A DNA stretch of 64,000 nt from Phytophthora colocasiae (lineage: Eukaryota; Oomycota; Peronosporomycetes; Peronosporales; Peronosporaceae), in assembly GCA_018806915.1 (NCBI GenBank), contig JAGKQI010000075.1, positions 248,001-312,000 on the forward strand, in the 5' to 3' direction. Numbering within the stretch: position 1 is the first letter of the stretch; every line of letters begins with the position of its first letter. Both the position numbers and the translations under genes were made by a program. This document shows positions 1 through 11,043 of this stretch, in pieces. The notes beneath the pieces were generated by a model. The model had not been told where the DNA came from, did no database searches, and worked only from the letters and a program-made list of their open reading frames with translations.

Positions 1-2538
1 CGTTCGACGTGTCCAATGCCAGATCCATCGGCATTAGATACAATCTGAACCACATTACCGTCACACCACGAAGCGGCAACCATACCGTGTTCGGCAGAAA
101 CCCCTTGCCGGAAATCACCACGAGACGAGTGATTCTTGTCCAGCATTGTGTGACGTGGAAAATGTTTACTTGTTCCACGTACTGTGCCGCGTCCATAAAG
201 CCCCCGCAAACGCAATGCTTGTAGCAGTTGAACGGACGTATAATAGTTATCCGTGTTCAGTATGCGGTTTGATCCATAGATTGGCCGAGCCACCTCCAGT
301 ACAAGACTGCGAATGGCCGAGACCTTTTCTGTAATCCATTGCTGCCGCAGCTGCATTGCCTCATCAGCCGAAACCACCCCATCGAGTCGGTCAACGATAT
401 CACTATTGCAATGTAATCTTTAATTGATTGCCACCCATGTTGTTGCACAACACAACATGTATAATCGAAAGTGATATTTACCAGTCGGCTTCATAGGGTT
501 GTACACGATCATGTGACGGCCGAACTTGGAACGACAGGCTATGCTGGACTCGTCCAGCGCCACGTTACGACCAATATCAATGTACCGACCGCCGGTACAT
601 TTCAACAAATTCAGTAACGGGCGGATACGAGCTGCAGGATCGCTGTTAGCTGGAGGCGGTGCTGCAACGAAACAAAAGCATTTGCGGATTAACTTGAAGC
701 GTCTCAATGACATGATCATCTCAAGTCCAGACGAATTTCCTTTTCCCACAATCATGTCTTCTGGTTGAATGCCCCAATAATTTGCGTACTCGCCCTTGTC
801 ATTGATGCTCATGTAGAAAAGAATCCCAACAAACTTCAGTAGTTCGGTCAATGTTACGGCAGGCTGCAGCTTCACACCTTTCACAACTCCATAGGCATTG
901 GTTTCGTTCACAACCTGACGCCAAAAATACAACGGGATGTAGGCAAGAAAACTTGATGAGGCTGAATGTGTGAAGAGCCGAATGCTATCCGACCTCACGC
1001 GAGTGTTTGTTGAGCCGTCACTATGGCTGTAGAGATCTGTTGGGGCTTTCAGCTCCAGTCTAGGGTCAAATTTCATACTTTTCACAGCTTCCACCTCACC
1101 TAAGCTTGCCGGTATAGGTCTTTCAAGGTCAAATTCATCCCGATTCTCCATTTCAACGAGATCCTCTATTGTAGCATCCGAAGGGAGAGACTCATTTTCT
1201 GGAACAGTGGTCAACGCATTCCAAGTCGGCTTTGCTGTAGTTCGTGTAAGAAGCCGGTAGTTTTCAATGCCACGTTGAACAACGCCAATTTCGACCGAGT
1301 GAACTTGATTCTGAAACAAGCTGTCCAGCCATCGAATTTCATACAGAACAGTCTTCTTTTTCGCGGTTCGCCTACAAACACGGCCAACTAAATACGAATT
1401 GCCCACTTGGGTTAAGACTGGCTTCAATATCTTCGTTACCATCCACTGTTCTTTGGTAGGCGTAAAAGCAACCAAACTGTCCACATACAACTCCGAAGTG
1501 ACCTCTGCTTGATTTGAGTGTTCGCTGTCCCCAATGATTTGTCCCGCTTCCGGAGCAACAATATCATCTCTTTCTCCACACGCTACACCACATTGAACTC
1601 TTCCATGCCCAGCCATCCCTGCCCCTTCAAGTATACGATCACCGGGTTCTTCACCACATTCTGAAACCACTTCTACTTGATCATCAAGCTCAAATTCTTC
1701 TTCTCCGCCTGTATGAACATCGTGTAATTCTTCACGACCAGAACCATTTTGATCATCACCAGAATTGATTTGGGCTGCCCTAAATTCAACACCACCGTCT
1801 TCTTCTCCCACATCGCCATCATGGCGGCCGACTAGAATAGGCTTACGTGTGCCACTGCATAATGCTTCGATGTGGCGGGATTCCACTTCATGGTCATTTT
1901 GGAAATTATCTTCTCCAACATCTTCCACGTAATCAACCTCTGCTTGCACGGCTTCGCCTTGGTCTTCTTCATGACGACGGGTATGAACACCTCGACCTCC
2001 AACATCACCGAGGATTCCGGTTTCGCAATTGGTGACAGTCTTACCAGCGTCGGTGCCACCATCATCGATTCTCTTGTTTTGAATTACGTCACTGTCCAAT
2101 TGCCCAAACTCCAAAGCGGTTTGGAAACGAGAACCGGTCGGCAAAACCGTCACAATGCCACCTTTGACTCGAATAGCTGGATCATTGAGACTGCTATAGT
2201 ACATCACTAAAGCATCTTCGCCAAGGAAATAGTCCTGACCTTCAACACCGTCTGGGTCTTGACCAGGCTTCACGTAGCGGTATCTGGTATCAAGGCTGCT
2301 TCGGCGAGGAGGTTTCGATTTCCATCCGTCTTTGCGTAGAATCCTCCATATCTCTTTAAACAAGGTAGTATCTGCGAACAAAATGGCTTAGAACGGAACA
2401 TTGTATTGGTGCTAGTAGCACACACGTCAGCATACCTCGAGCAGCAGTCTGTTTACACTCCGTTCCAGCCCGAGATGGCAAACACCGACGCTTAGACACT
2501 TTAGAGCTGCTCGATTTGCTCCGCTTTCTTGGTGCCAT
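1..2538 (-). pseudogene. piggyBac-like transposase, interrupted by an in-frame stop, truncated by window edge
   Basis: DDE transposase of the piggyBac (DDE_Tnp_1_7) type. Exon 1 (2436-2538) begins with a basic, Ser/Lys-rich stretch. A 64-bp GT-AG intron (2372-2435) leads into a long second exon. An acidic linker precedes the DDE_Tnp_1_7 core, which includes LDESSIACRSKFG (first catalytic Asp) and KPTGKYHF. At 420-422 a TAA codon stops the frame, yet the same frame continues without shift to position 1 with further family motifs (RLDGVV, NTDNYYTSVQLLQALRL, where the D of TDNYYTS is the second acidic residue). The stop therefore looks like a point mutation inside the catalytic domain. An alternative start lies 12 bp upstream (2550). 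The remainder lies left of the window. Family assignment is confident; inactivity is inferred. Confidence 0.85.
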
Positions 2539-2773
2539 TGCTCTCTGCACGTCTTTTCGAAGTGATAAGGTTTACTAAATGATCCATAGAATCTGGCAGC
2601 TCAGCTGCGTGGATGGAACATTAGGCATGTACCTACCATGTAAGATATCGTAGATCCTACTCATATGCAACCCATCTCACCGTAAGGTATCAACCAATCC
2701 GATGAAACTAGTGCCCCTTCGAGCTAATAAAGTTTTTGTTTTATCCAATCGCAAGACACGTTTTGGGGGGACA

Positions 2774-2931
2774 GAAGGTAGCGTTTTGCTACCTTTCGTT
2801 TTGTATCCATCATGGCTGTCGGTGACTGCTTGAAATGGCTACACATCGAAGGTAGCGTTTCGCTACCTTCTATTTTGAAATATCTTGACTTTGTATAGTA
2901 TACAAAGTAGCTGTGTTCGCGAAAGGGTTAA
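2774..2931. repeat. Subterminal hairpins and candidate terminus of the piggyBac-like element
   Basis: Three hairpins lie between the transposase start and a TTAA site. The first is AAGGTAGC/GCTACCTT (2775-2795). The second is a perfect 10-bp stem GAAGGTAGCG/CGCTACCTTC with a 3-nt loop (2848-2870). The third is ACTTTGTATA/TATACAAAGT around one base (2888-2908). The first two share the same stem sequence. TTAA at 2928-2931 is the target type of piggyBac, so the element may end at 2927, reading CCCTTTCGCG inward on the minus strand. The opposite terminus is outside the window, so the end is a candidate only. Confidence 0.5.
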
Positions 2932-3269
2932 CCCTTTTTAATTGATGTGAGCTACTACACGAGTGTATGTGATACTTGTACAAGAAGCTTCGGCGACCAT
3001 ACTTTGCCGTGATGTGTTGAAGCAGACGACAAGCGGTGCTGCAGTGCGCTTGTTTGCAGAGCCAGAGACTCGGAGTGTTTTGGAGTTCCAAACAGAGCAA
3101 TGCTATTACACCGTCGAAGATCCTTCGACAACGCGACGCCCTTGCCCTCTTTTCTGATGGCCCATTTTGAGAAACTCAAGCTGTGCTGTAGGTCTTCCAC
3201 AGCGGGAACTCTCACTGCGAAGGTCAATGATGACAAGTAAACGATGCACCTGCTAAAAGCATAGAAGTA

Positions 3270-3554
3270 CAGTCCTGCACCTCCAATTCGGCACCTATGT
3301 CACATTATAACCTGTACGACCTAATGGCGGTCCAGACCAAGGGTGATGGACGGTGATGGGCGGGTAGGACGCAATGAACTGATTTATGAGGTTTTATTGT
3401 GGTGGTCGACGTTCACCATTCGAGCGGATGTTCGCTTCATCCTTAGCTAATTAACCAAATCAGTACATTTTGTGTTGAGTCGGGTGCCTGAACACATGTA
3501 ATAAGCCTTGCATCTTGATATGTCCCACTCTGCCGAATTGGAGGTGCAGGACTG
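3270..3554. mobile_element. MITE with 24-bp perfect terminal inverted repeats and TA flanks (Tc1/mariner-like)
   Basis: The sequence 3268-3293 and its exact reverse complement at 3531-3556 form 26-bp arms whose outermost bases are TA on both sides. This fits a 285-bp element with 24-bp termini starting CAGTCCTGCACC and a duplicated TA target. No convincing coding frame lies inside. TA duplication suggests mobilisation by a Tc1/mariner-type transposase; that is inference from the flanks. Confidence 0.7.
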
Positions 3555-3805
3555 TATATATGTATATTATTACTCCTCGAAACACCGAAGAAGGAGGGGA
3601 TAATGTTTGGCTGACGAGCTGGCTGCTGACTCTCGAGATTCATCCTATCCAAACCAATCCATCTGTATCGGTTCTCGTTGATGCACTACACTTACCGGTA
3701 TGATTTGTTCGAACAGTGTAGATTCAGACAGTCAAAAGACCTTTTTGCTTCGGACAGACTGTCCGGGACAGTGTAGCTTTGCGAAGTCTGAGCACTGAAC
3801 ACAAA

Positions 3806-3846
3806 GGGTTTAATTGGGGTGGGTAGTATCCACCCCAATTAAACCC
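3806..3846. repeat. Perfect 17-bp hairpin
   Basis: GGGTTTAATTGGGGTGG (3806-3822) and its exact reverse complement (3830-3846) are separated by a 7-base loop. It lies about 190 bp upstream of the membrane-protein start at 4038. No TTAA or TA duplication was seen around it. It may be a tiny fold-back element remnant or a structure in the promoter. Confidence 0.7.
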
Positions 3847-4037
3847 ACTGGGTACAACCTGAAACCTATCCCTATTTTTTAATCGACATGAACAAGAGAC
3901 CGAACAGAGATTAACCGGCCTGCATTGTTGCCACCACCACGCGGGAGCTCCGTTCATCATCGAAGTTCCTCCCTTCCTCTCAGCGTGGGGGCGGCCAGCT
4001 TACTCAGAAGCTCGCCGCCCAGTCCGAGCGGCGGCGC

Positions 4038-5327
4038 ATGGACCCTACCGCTACAAGCTACAGTTCGCACTCCCGACGGCCGCGGGAGCCTCATCAGCCA
4101 ACCAAGACGACCTCGACCAGAAGCAGACTCTTCGTTCTCCTCGCCACTCTCGTGGCCGCAGCGCTGCTCGTCGCCTTCATCTTCTATTCTATCTATGACA
4201 AACACTCCCGCAATTCTGTGTATCTGCTTCAGGGGTGCCTGGCTGTCGGCCTTCTAGAGAAGAGTTGGTGGCATTACCGGATCAGGCAGCGGTTCCTGGC
4301 CCCACTGGAGGCTTCTGTGACCGCTCTATTCGCCACTGGAGATCATGAAAGGCCTCAACCAGATCCAAGAGAGTACGAGCGTGAATTACGCGATAGAATG
4401 GAGCCCAAGGCCTATGCAGTGACCAAGTTTACAGACAGATACTTGAAGGATGTCCGTGGTGCGGCGGCCGTAACAGCGTTCGTAGCGGCGTCAGTCGTCA
4501 CTACAGTAGGCACTGTCATTGCTGTGTACTCAGAAAAGGAGGTGGCTATATGTGCAGCCATGGGCTGCTTCGCTGGTGTGTTGTGCGCTTGTTTTGCTCC
4601 GACTCCCAGCGACGGAGTTGCCATCCTCGTACACGAAGGCGCACTCACCGTGACAGCGATGAATACCATGATAGCCCACTACACGGGGTCAGAGACGCAG
4701 ATCCTGGACTACCTGTTCGTGGCACTGGCCGGTTGGGTCATCATCGTCATATCGCGCATCATCGCGTCCAAGAAGCTGCTGGAGTGTTTCCTGATGGTGA
4801 CACTGGACACAGTCGCCCTGCTACACGTGACACTCATTTTTATGGAGGTGGTGGACTTTGTGGAGCATCCTCTTGCGAACAACTTGCCTCGCGAACTAGC
4901 TGCCTTCTTCGTTTCGATTGCATCGGCTGAATTAGGTCATTACCTCTTCGGTGTGGTAATGACAGAGTTGCTATCTGGTTATTCTCGTCGATGGAAACAC
5001 ACGTCCCCTCGTGTGTATGGAGCCGCAGATTATGTGGTATCAGTGGCTTTCGGCATCTCTGGCATGCTAGTGTGGATGGTATGGGTTCGCGTTACAGATA
5101 CCAGCGTCTGGAATGTCATTGCTGTGGTTGGTGCTGTGGCGTTATCCCAGGTGGGCCGCTCATTCATGACGTTGATCCATGAAACAGCTCTGGCTCCTCC
5201 GTGGAGCCGCACAACATTTACGATTTGGAACAATGGCATCATGGAGTTAATGAACCCCTTCCTGGTGGGTTGGATTGTGTTCCATCCGTACGCAAAGAAG
5301 ATTTTGGAGGCGGAGGGTGGCTATTGA
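4038..5327 (+). CDS. Multi-pass membrane protein, function unknown
   Basis: Single-exon frame of 429 residues. A basic, Ser/Thr-rich N-terminal tail of about 28 residues is followed by roughly eight hydrophobic segments (about 30-50, 138-158, 164-184, 222-240, 247-268, 284-306, 326-348, 355-372). A charged cytosolic-type loop (about 98-130) is rich in Arg, Glu and Pro. I recognise no transporter or enzyme motif. The first in-frame ATG was chosen; there is no signal-peptide character before the first membrane segment. The gene ends tail-to-tail with the RNF113/Cwc24 gene, 139 bp apart. It is probably a conserved oomycete integral membrane protein. Confidence 0.75.
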   Translation: MDPTATSYSSHSRRPREPHQPTKTTSTRSRLFVLLATLVAAALLVAFIFYSIYDKHSRNSVYLLQGCLAVGLLEKSWWHYRIRQRFLAPLEASVTALFATGDHERPQPDPREYERELRDRMEPKAYAVTKFTDRYLKDVRGAAAVTAFVAASVVTTVGTVIAVYSEKEVAICAAMGCFAGVLCACFAPTPSDGVAILVHEGALTVTAMNTMIAHYTGSETQILDYLFVALAGWVIIVISRIIASKKLLECFLMVTLDTVALLHVTLIFMEVVDFVEHPLANNLPRELAAFFVSIASAELGHYLFGVVMTELLSGYSRRWKHTSPRVYGAADYVVSVAFGISGMLVWMVWVRVTDTSVWNVIAVVGAVALSQVGRSFMTLIHETALAPPWSRTTFTIWNNGIMELMNPFLVGWIVFHPYAKKILEAEGGY

Positions 5328-5466
5328 GATAAGAGGCACCACGCGAGAGTGGCTGTCGCAAGTATTTATTGAGAGAAGAAGTTGTAGGGAGAAAGCGGTC
5401 TATGATTGTAATGAACGGCCTTAATGGTAAACCAGCTCCTATGTGTGGACTCTACTTGCAGTGCTT

Positions 5467-6874
<1,408 letters not shown>

Positions 6875-7110
6875 TCTTGTCTTTAAAAGTTTTCGAGAAT
6901 ATGACAGTCAAATATATATCAGTTTAGAGAGGGTATGACTCTGGGGACAGTATTGCAAGAAGAAAATGATGATTGTCAAGAAATAACGCGTAGAACGGCA
7001 CGACGAAGTAAGAGATAAGCTATGCTGTTTTATTTAATCCGTAGACGCCTACGCTAGAGGGCTACATCTTTGAAGTTCACAGTGCTGAATCATCCCTACA
7101 TCTTCGCAGT

Positions 7111-7425
7111 TCAGAAGGCACCGTTCTGCTCGAGCAGAGGCTCGAGGTTGCCAGCCTTGTGAAGCTTCTGCACGTCCGAATTGCCGCCAATGGACTTGCC
7201 ACCCACGAAAACGTTGGGCACAGTGCTCTGGCCCGTAATCTGCTCCAGGGCGTCCTGCTGCTCGCTGCCGCCACTGATTTGGTCCAGCTCCACAACGTCG
7301 TACTTGGCTCCCAACTGCGTCAAAAGCGTCTTGGTCTTGGCGCAGTACGGGCAGTAGCTCTTGCTGTACACCACCACGGGGGTCGAGGAGATCTTGGCTT
7401 CAACGGTTTCCTTGGCGCTCACCAT
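7111..7425 (-). CDS. Dithiol glutaredoxin
   Basis: Intronless, 104 residues. It carries the classical CPYC redox site at about 25-28 (KSYCPYCAKTK), the TVP cis-proline motif (STVPNVFVGG) and the GG glutathione-binding motif (IGGNSD). Class I glutaredoxins use glutathione to reduce protein disulfides and mixed disulfides, usually in the cytosol. There is no N-terminal extension that would suggest organelle import. Length is normal for the family. The start codon is the first ATG; the following VSAKETVEAKI helix is typical. Its neighbours on the same strand are unrelated in function. Confidence 0.96.
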   Translation of the reverse strand: MVSAKETVEAKISSTPVVVYSKSYCPYCAKTKTLLTQLGAKYDVVELDQISGGSEQQDALEQITGQSTVPNVFVGGKSIGGNSDVQKLHKAGNLEPLLEQNGAF

Positions 7426-7728
7426 CTTGGACTTGTAGCTGTTGTGCTTGTTATCTTGGGGGTTGATTTTAAACTGAGGCGCTCCTTAAAACGTGCTGAT
7501 GAATCAATTATTGCGACACATTCAGATCACGAGCCAATCAGATTGGACTTTGCTGTCGACGTTAAAATAACATGAGGTTAACGCGGAGTACAATGTCTTA
7601 CCTCAGTTATTGTACTGCCATAACGTTCTCGAATCTGTGTTCTCGATGAAGATGCAGCGCTGAGCAGAGACCACCAAGTTGTTTAACCTTTGGCTTTCGT
7701 TGATTCAGTAATAGCCGCGCCACTGGTT

Positions 7729-8382
7729 TTACTCTTGCGGGTGCGTCAAATTGAAGTTGGCTGTAGATGGCGCCATACCAAAGCCGTCCGGCGCGTTCAG
7801 GTCCGGAAAGTGATGGCGTAGCAACACCTTGGACAGAGCGTTGTGATGAATGCAATGATGCGCTGCGAAGGCCAATTCCCGGCTGAACGTGGATTCAAAG
7901 TCAAACTCCTGGCCATCTGCCGAGAGCATGAACGCAGCGTTTACAGGACGCGTTAAGGAGCTCTGCGGAAGGGTTTGAAGCGTCTTCTCCAACTGCTCGA
8001 TTTGCTCAATGGCGGCGTTGCGATCCGTCTCCACCGGCGTGTGTCGGTCGCGAATATCATAGTGTACCATCCTTTCATCGTCCCCCTGGCGCTGAGCCGT
8101 CAATAACTCCAACGGCTTTCGCAGGTGGTCAAGTGAATGCCGTGTGTGTTGCCCCACTGAACCCCCAACGAGCGGGCTGTGAAACGTGTAGACATCGTCG
8201 TCTAGACCGCGCAGAAAAGCCTTGTGCTGCTCCAAAATCGCCAATACACACGTGGAGACTCCCGAGTTGCCCGATACAGTGGAGTTCGTGCGACTTAGGC
8301 CACACTGGGCGACGCGAACGGCAACAGAACGAGTCCACAGCATCTTCACTCTCCCAAGTTGAAAAAAAGATAAATACAGCAT
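7729..8382 (-). CDS. DinB-like/YfiT-type four-helix protein, possibly mitochondrial
   Basis: 217 residues from the first ATG (8382). An internal ATG at 8343 gives 204 residues and exposes an Arg/Ser-rich start that could be a mitochondrial presequence. Histidines are placed as in the DinB/YfiT metal-binding fold: GQHTRHSLDHL near the middle, and a late HHCIHHNALSKVLL helix followed by GMAPSTANF. DinB superfamily proteins are metal-dependent and some act on thiols, but the substrate cannot be read from this sequence. The gene lies between glutaredoxin and the 806-residue protein, all on the minus strand. The fold assignment rests on motif spacing alone. Confidence 0.6.
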   Translation of the reverse strand: MLYLSFFQLGRVKMLWTRSVAVRVAQCGLSRTNSTVSGNSGVSTCVLAILEQHKAFLRGLDDDVYTFHSPLVGGSVGQHTRHSLDHLRKPLELLTAQRQGDDERMVHYDIRDRHTPVETDRNAAIEQIEQLEKTLQTLPQSSLTRPVNAAFMLSADGQEFDFESTFSRELAFAAHHCIHHNALSKVLLRHHFPDLNAPDGFGMAPSTANFNLTHPQE

Positions 8383-8508
8383 AAAAATGCAAATATTTAC
8401 TGAACTGTACTACTACGAGTATTATACTACGAAGTTTTTCTCGCAGAGATTCTCGCAGAGATTCCTTACCAACTGTCGGATCTCCTTGTCCCCCTTCACG
8501 AACTCCTT

Positions 8509-10929
8509 TTAAATATCTTCACGCTCCTGTTCCAGTCGCTCTTTTGCTTCTTGTTCCTTTGCCACTTTCTTTGATATTTTTCGTAACGCTTTAAACCGTA
8601 GAGCCTTGTCCGCTTCTGATACGCAAGATGGTATCCCAGTGACCCAGAGAAGTTGTTCGTTCAGATGAACCTCGAGCGTCTCCAAAACGCCTTCTCTTTC
8701 CTCAATTTGTGATGAAATCGCACCCAACTTACCATGACTCGCTCCACTTATTGTCCTTGCTGATGAATTCTCCTCTAAAAGAGACTTCAACATATTTTGC
8801 CTTTCTGCAAAATTGTGAACTATCAATGCAGCTAAGGCAGAAGCACGTTTCTCTTTCTCAGTGTTTATGGAGACGACGAGCTCCATAATTTGACTGTGTT
8901 GTTCCATAGCCCTGGCTTCATCGATGTCTTTGATAGCCTTGATGTAGTCTAGAGCATCGTCGATCGCAGTCTCATTCATTGAGATCTGCTCGTTTAGATG
9001 GTCGTAGGATTCTGTTAGCTTGTGTTGTTTTGGATCTTGTCCTCTTGACTGAACGGCTCTTGCAAGGTTGCGAGTGGCTTCACGATGAATTTCTTCAAAG
9101 GTTAGCTGCGTTGCGGCTTCTTTTTTCTTTTCTTCAGGCTTGCTTTTAATTTTCACGTCCGTCACTTTGCTCGGCTTGTTGTTAAGCACTTGAATCTCGC
9201 TTCTATCATCCTCAATTCCTTCAGGTGTAGCAATATCATTGCTCAAAGAAGTCTTGGTGATGCGGGGTGATGCTTGCAGGGATGGCGTTAAAACCTTAAC
9301 TGGGAGCTCTTTACTACACGCCGGCTCACCTTGGCAACAGGAGCACGTGTCAATTTGGTGCTGTAGCCGTGTCACTTTGGCCTCTAGTTCTTTAACGCGG
9401 TTCATCAGGTGTAATGCCCAGCTAGGTAGCTTTTCTTGGGTAGACACATCGGGCTTCGTTTTATTCGTGTGTGGCAGTTTGTCAGTGTTGAGTGGCTTTG
9501 AACTTGAGCTTTCAATAATCGCTTCACTGGATATTGCTTGAGGCACTCGTACTGCTTTTCCCAATTGTGTCCGGGACTTTCTCGACTTTGTAACTGTTTC
9601 AGCTTCTTGTTCAGTTGTTTTGGAGCTTGACTTTGGATCTTGCTTGCGCGTGTCTTCACGTGTTGCTTCAGCATTTCTATTCATGATAACCTGAGACGAC
9701 GCGTCTTGGGAAGTGCTCTCTGTATTTGCTTCAGCTACGTTGAGTGAAGCTTTTCGTGAAGTAGGCGGCGAAGCTTTATGAGTTATCGAATCACTTTCAT
9801 CTCGAGTGGAGTCACATATTTTCTGTCGTTCTTGAACAACGTCATTGGCTTCACGTTCCGGAAATCGCGAGCTTTCATGCACCCGTGAATGCTGAGAACT
9901 GGTTCTTGTCATAACGCGCTGGCGTGCAAACTGATGCCGATACACACGCTCTTTCAATGGCAAGTTTTGGAGTGCCATCAACGAAGTTTGTCTCTGATGC
10001 AACCAGCGCTCAAACGCTTGGTCATAATCATTTACTGTTTCACCGGGGAATAATGGCATTGGAATCTTGTTCAGCTGTCCATTTGAGCGTTCTTTTACTT
10101 TCTTCGGCCTCTTGATCTCGCGCACAAACGCGTCCGCAGAGATGACGTACGAAGCCAAAATTTCACGTCGACTTCTTGAGTCTGCTTGTTCTCGAGAGGA
10201 ATGCGGCGATGGGGAAGCGGATCTATGCTGGGAGGCTCGTGGGGGCATTTGACAAGAACTTAGGACTTCGCTGCGTCTACTTTCTGAGCTGCGTGGTCTA
10301 GAAGTAGAATGCGACTGCAAATGCCCATAGGTCACTTCTTTATTGGGAACTCGACCTCGTTGCGGTGAAGAATCGTATTCTCTTTGTGGTTCAGTGTGTC
10401 GAGCTGGTGAATGAGAAGCACTTCGGTCGTTAGCATCAAGCCTCAGACGTTTGATCTCTTGTGACGCAGAGCGTTGGTAGAAATCCTCGTACTCCTCGTC
10501 AATTCTGCGCTTTGGAGCTCGTGGAGCTGTCAATTTCTCCCTTGCCGACGGTTTTTCTCGAAAGAAGGCGAACGTGAGCCACAATTTTCGTTCTCGTTTC
10601 GGATCGTTGGCTAACGTCTCTAAACTTTCTTTCCTCTTCGCCAGCCACAGTTGGAATTTGTGATTATACTGCTGTGGCGTTTCCCCAGGGTACAGAGGTA
10701 TAGGAATTGCTCTGGAGGTCGTAGGCGTCGCGTGGGGGAGACGCGAGCGCTCAAGTCGTTCCCTCCGAAAATCCTCCACAGATAATACGCGCTTGGACAA
10801 GAGGCTATTGATAATTGCAATCGGGAGTTTTCGCTTTGAATGCACTGGGTTTGCAGGTGGTGCTGGGAGTGGAAGGCGCTGGGATCGTCGAGACGGCAGA
10901 GCCCCAGCAAGAGGAGTAGACGGCTCCAT
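8509..10929 (-). CDS. Large charged protein with a duplicated PGET motif and C-terminal coiled coils, function unknown
   Basis: Single exon, 806 residues. The N-terminus is basic. A block of about 45 residues occurs twice: around 75-125 (IPLYPGETPQQYNHKFQLWL) and around 290-340 (IPMPLFPGETVNDYDQAFER). The two copies share P-[LM]-[YF]-PGET, a spaced Tyr, an aromatic-plus-Leu helix and a following basic helix. Between and after them are long Ser/Arg/Glu-rich disordered stretches, including a short CSCC pair near 540. The last 200 residues are predicted coiled coil, ending in a Lys/Glu-rich helix. I do not recognise the family; composition suggests a nuclear or cytoskeletal scaffold. It is transcribed divergently from the CFAP69-like gene with a 114-bp gap. 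Confidence 0.75.
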   Translation of the reverse strand: MEPSTPLAGALPSRRSQRLPLPAPPANPVHSKRKLPIAIINSLLSKRVLSVEDFRRERLERSRLPHATPTTSRAIPIPLYPGETPQQYNHKFQLWLAKRKESLETLANDPKRERKLWLTFAFFREKPSAREKLTAPRAPKRRIDEEYEDFYQRSASQEIKRLRLDANDRSASHSPARHTEPQREYDSSPQRGRVPNKEVTYGHLQSHSTSRPRSSESRRSEVLSSCQMPPRASQHRSASPSPHSSREQADSRSRREILASYVISADAFVREIKRPKKVKERSNGQLNKIPMPLFPGETVNDYDQAFERWLHQRQTSLMALQNLPLKERVYRHQFARQRVMTRTSSQHSRVHESSRFPEREANDVVQERQKICDSTRDESDSITHKASPPTSRKASLNVAEANTESTSQDASSQVIMNRNAEATREDTRKQDPKSSSKTTEQEAETVTKSRKSRTQLGKAVRVPQAISSEAIIESSSSKPLNTDKLPHTNKTKPDVSTQEKLPSWALHLMNRVKELEAKVTRLQHQIDTCSCCQGEPACSKELPVKVLTPSLQASPRITKTSLSNDIATPEGIEDDRSEIQVLNNKPSKVTDVKIKSKPEEKKKEAATQLTFEEIHREATRNLARAVQSRGQDPKQHKLTESYDHLNEQISMNETAIDDALDYIKAIKDIDEARAMEQHSQIMELVVSINTEKEKRASALAALIVHNFAERQNMLKSLLEENSSARTISGASHGKLGAISSQIEEREGVLETLEVHLNEQLLWVTGIPSCVSEADKALRFKALRKISKKVAKEQEAKERLEQEREDI

Positions 10930-11043
10930 GACCGGTTAAAAATCAAATTTGGTTGGTAATAATGCGTTTTTTTTTCTTCTTGTCTATTTTTTAAAACTTT
11001 TTTTAAATAATTGAAGTGATCTTGAAGAGACGTAGTTTCAACA

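Noticed and set aside
2955..3236. Possible small gene on either strand between the piggyBac end and the MITE
   Set aside because: Both strands have a similar short open frame and neither has recognisable motifs or splice support.
7159..7575. Plus-strand open frame across the glutaredoxin gene
   Set aside because: It is an antisense shadow of the glutaredoxin gene with biased Leu/Val/His composition. The minus strand has the CPYC motif.
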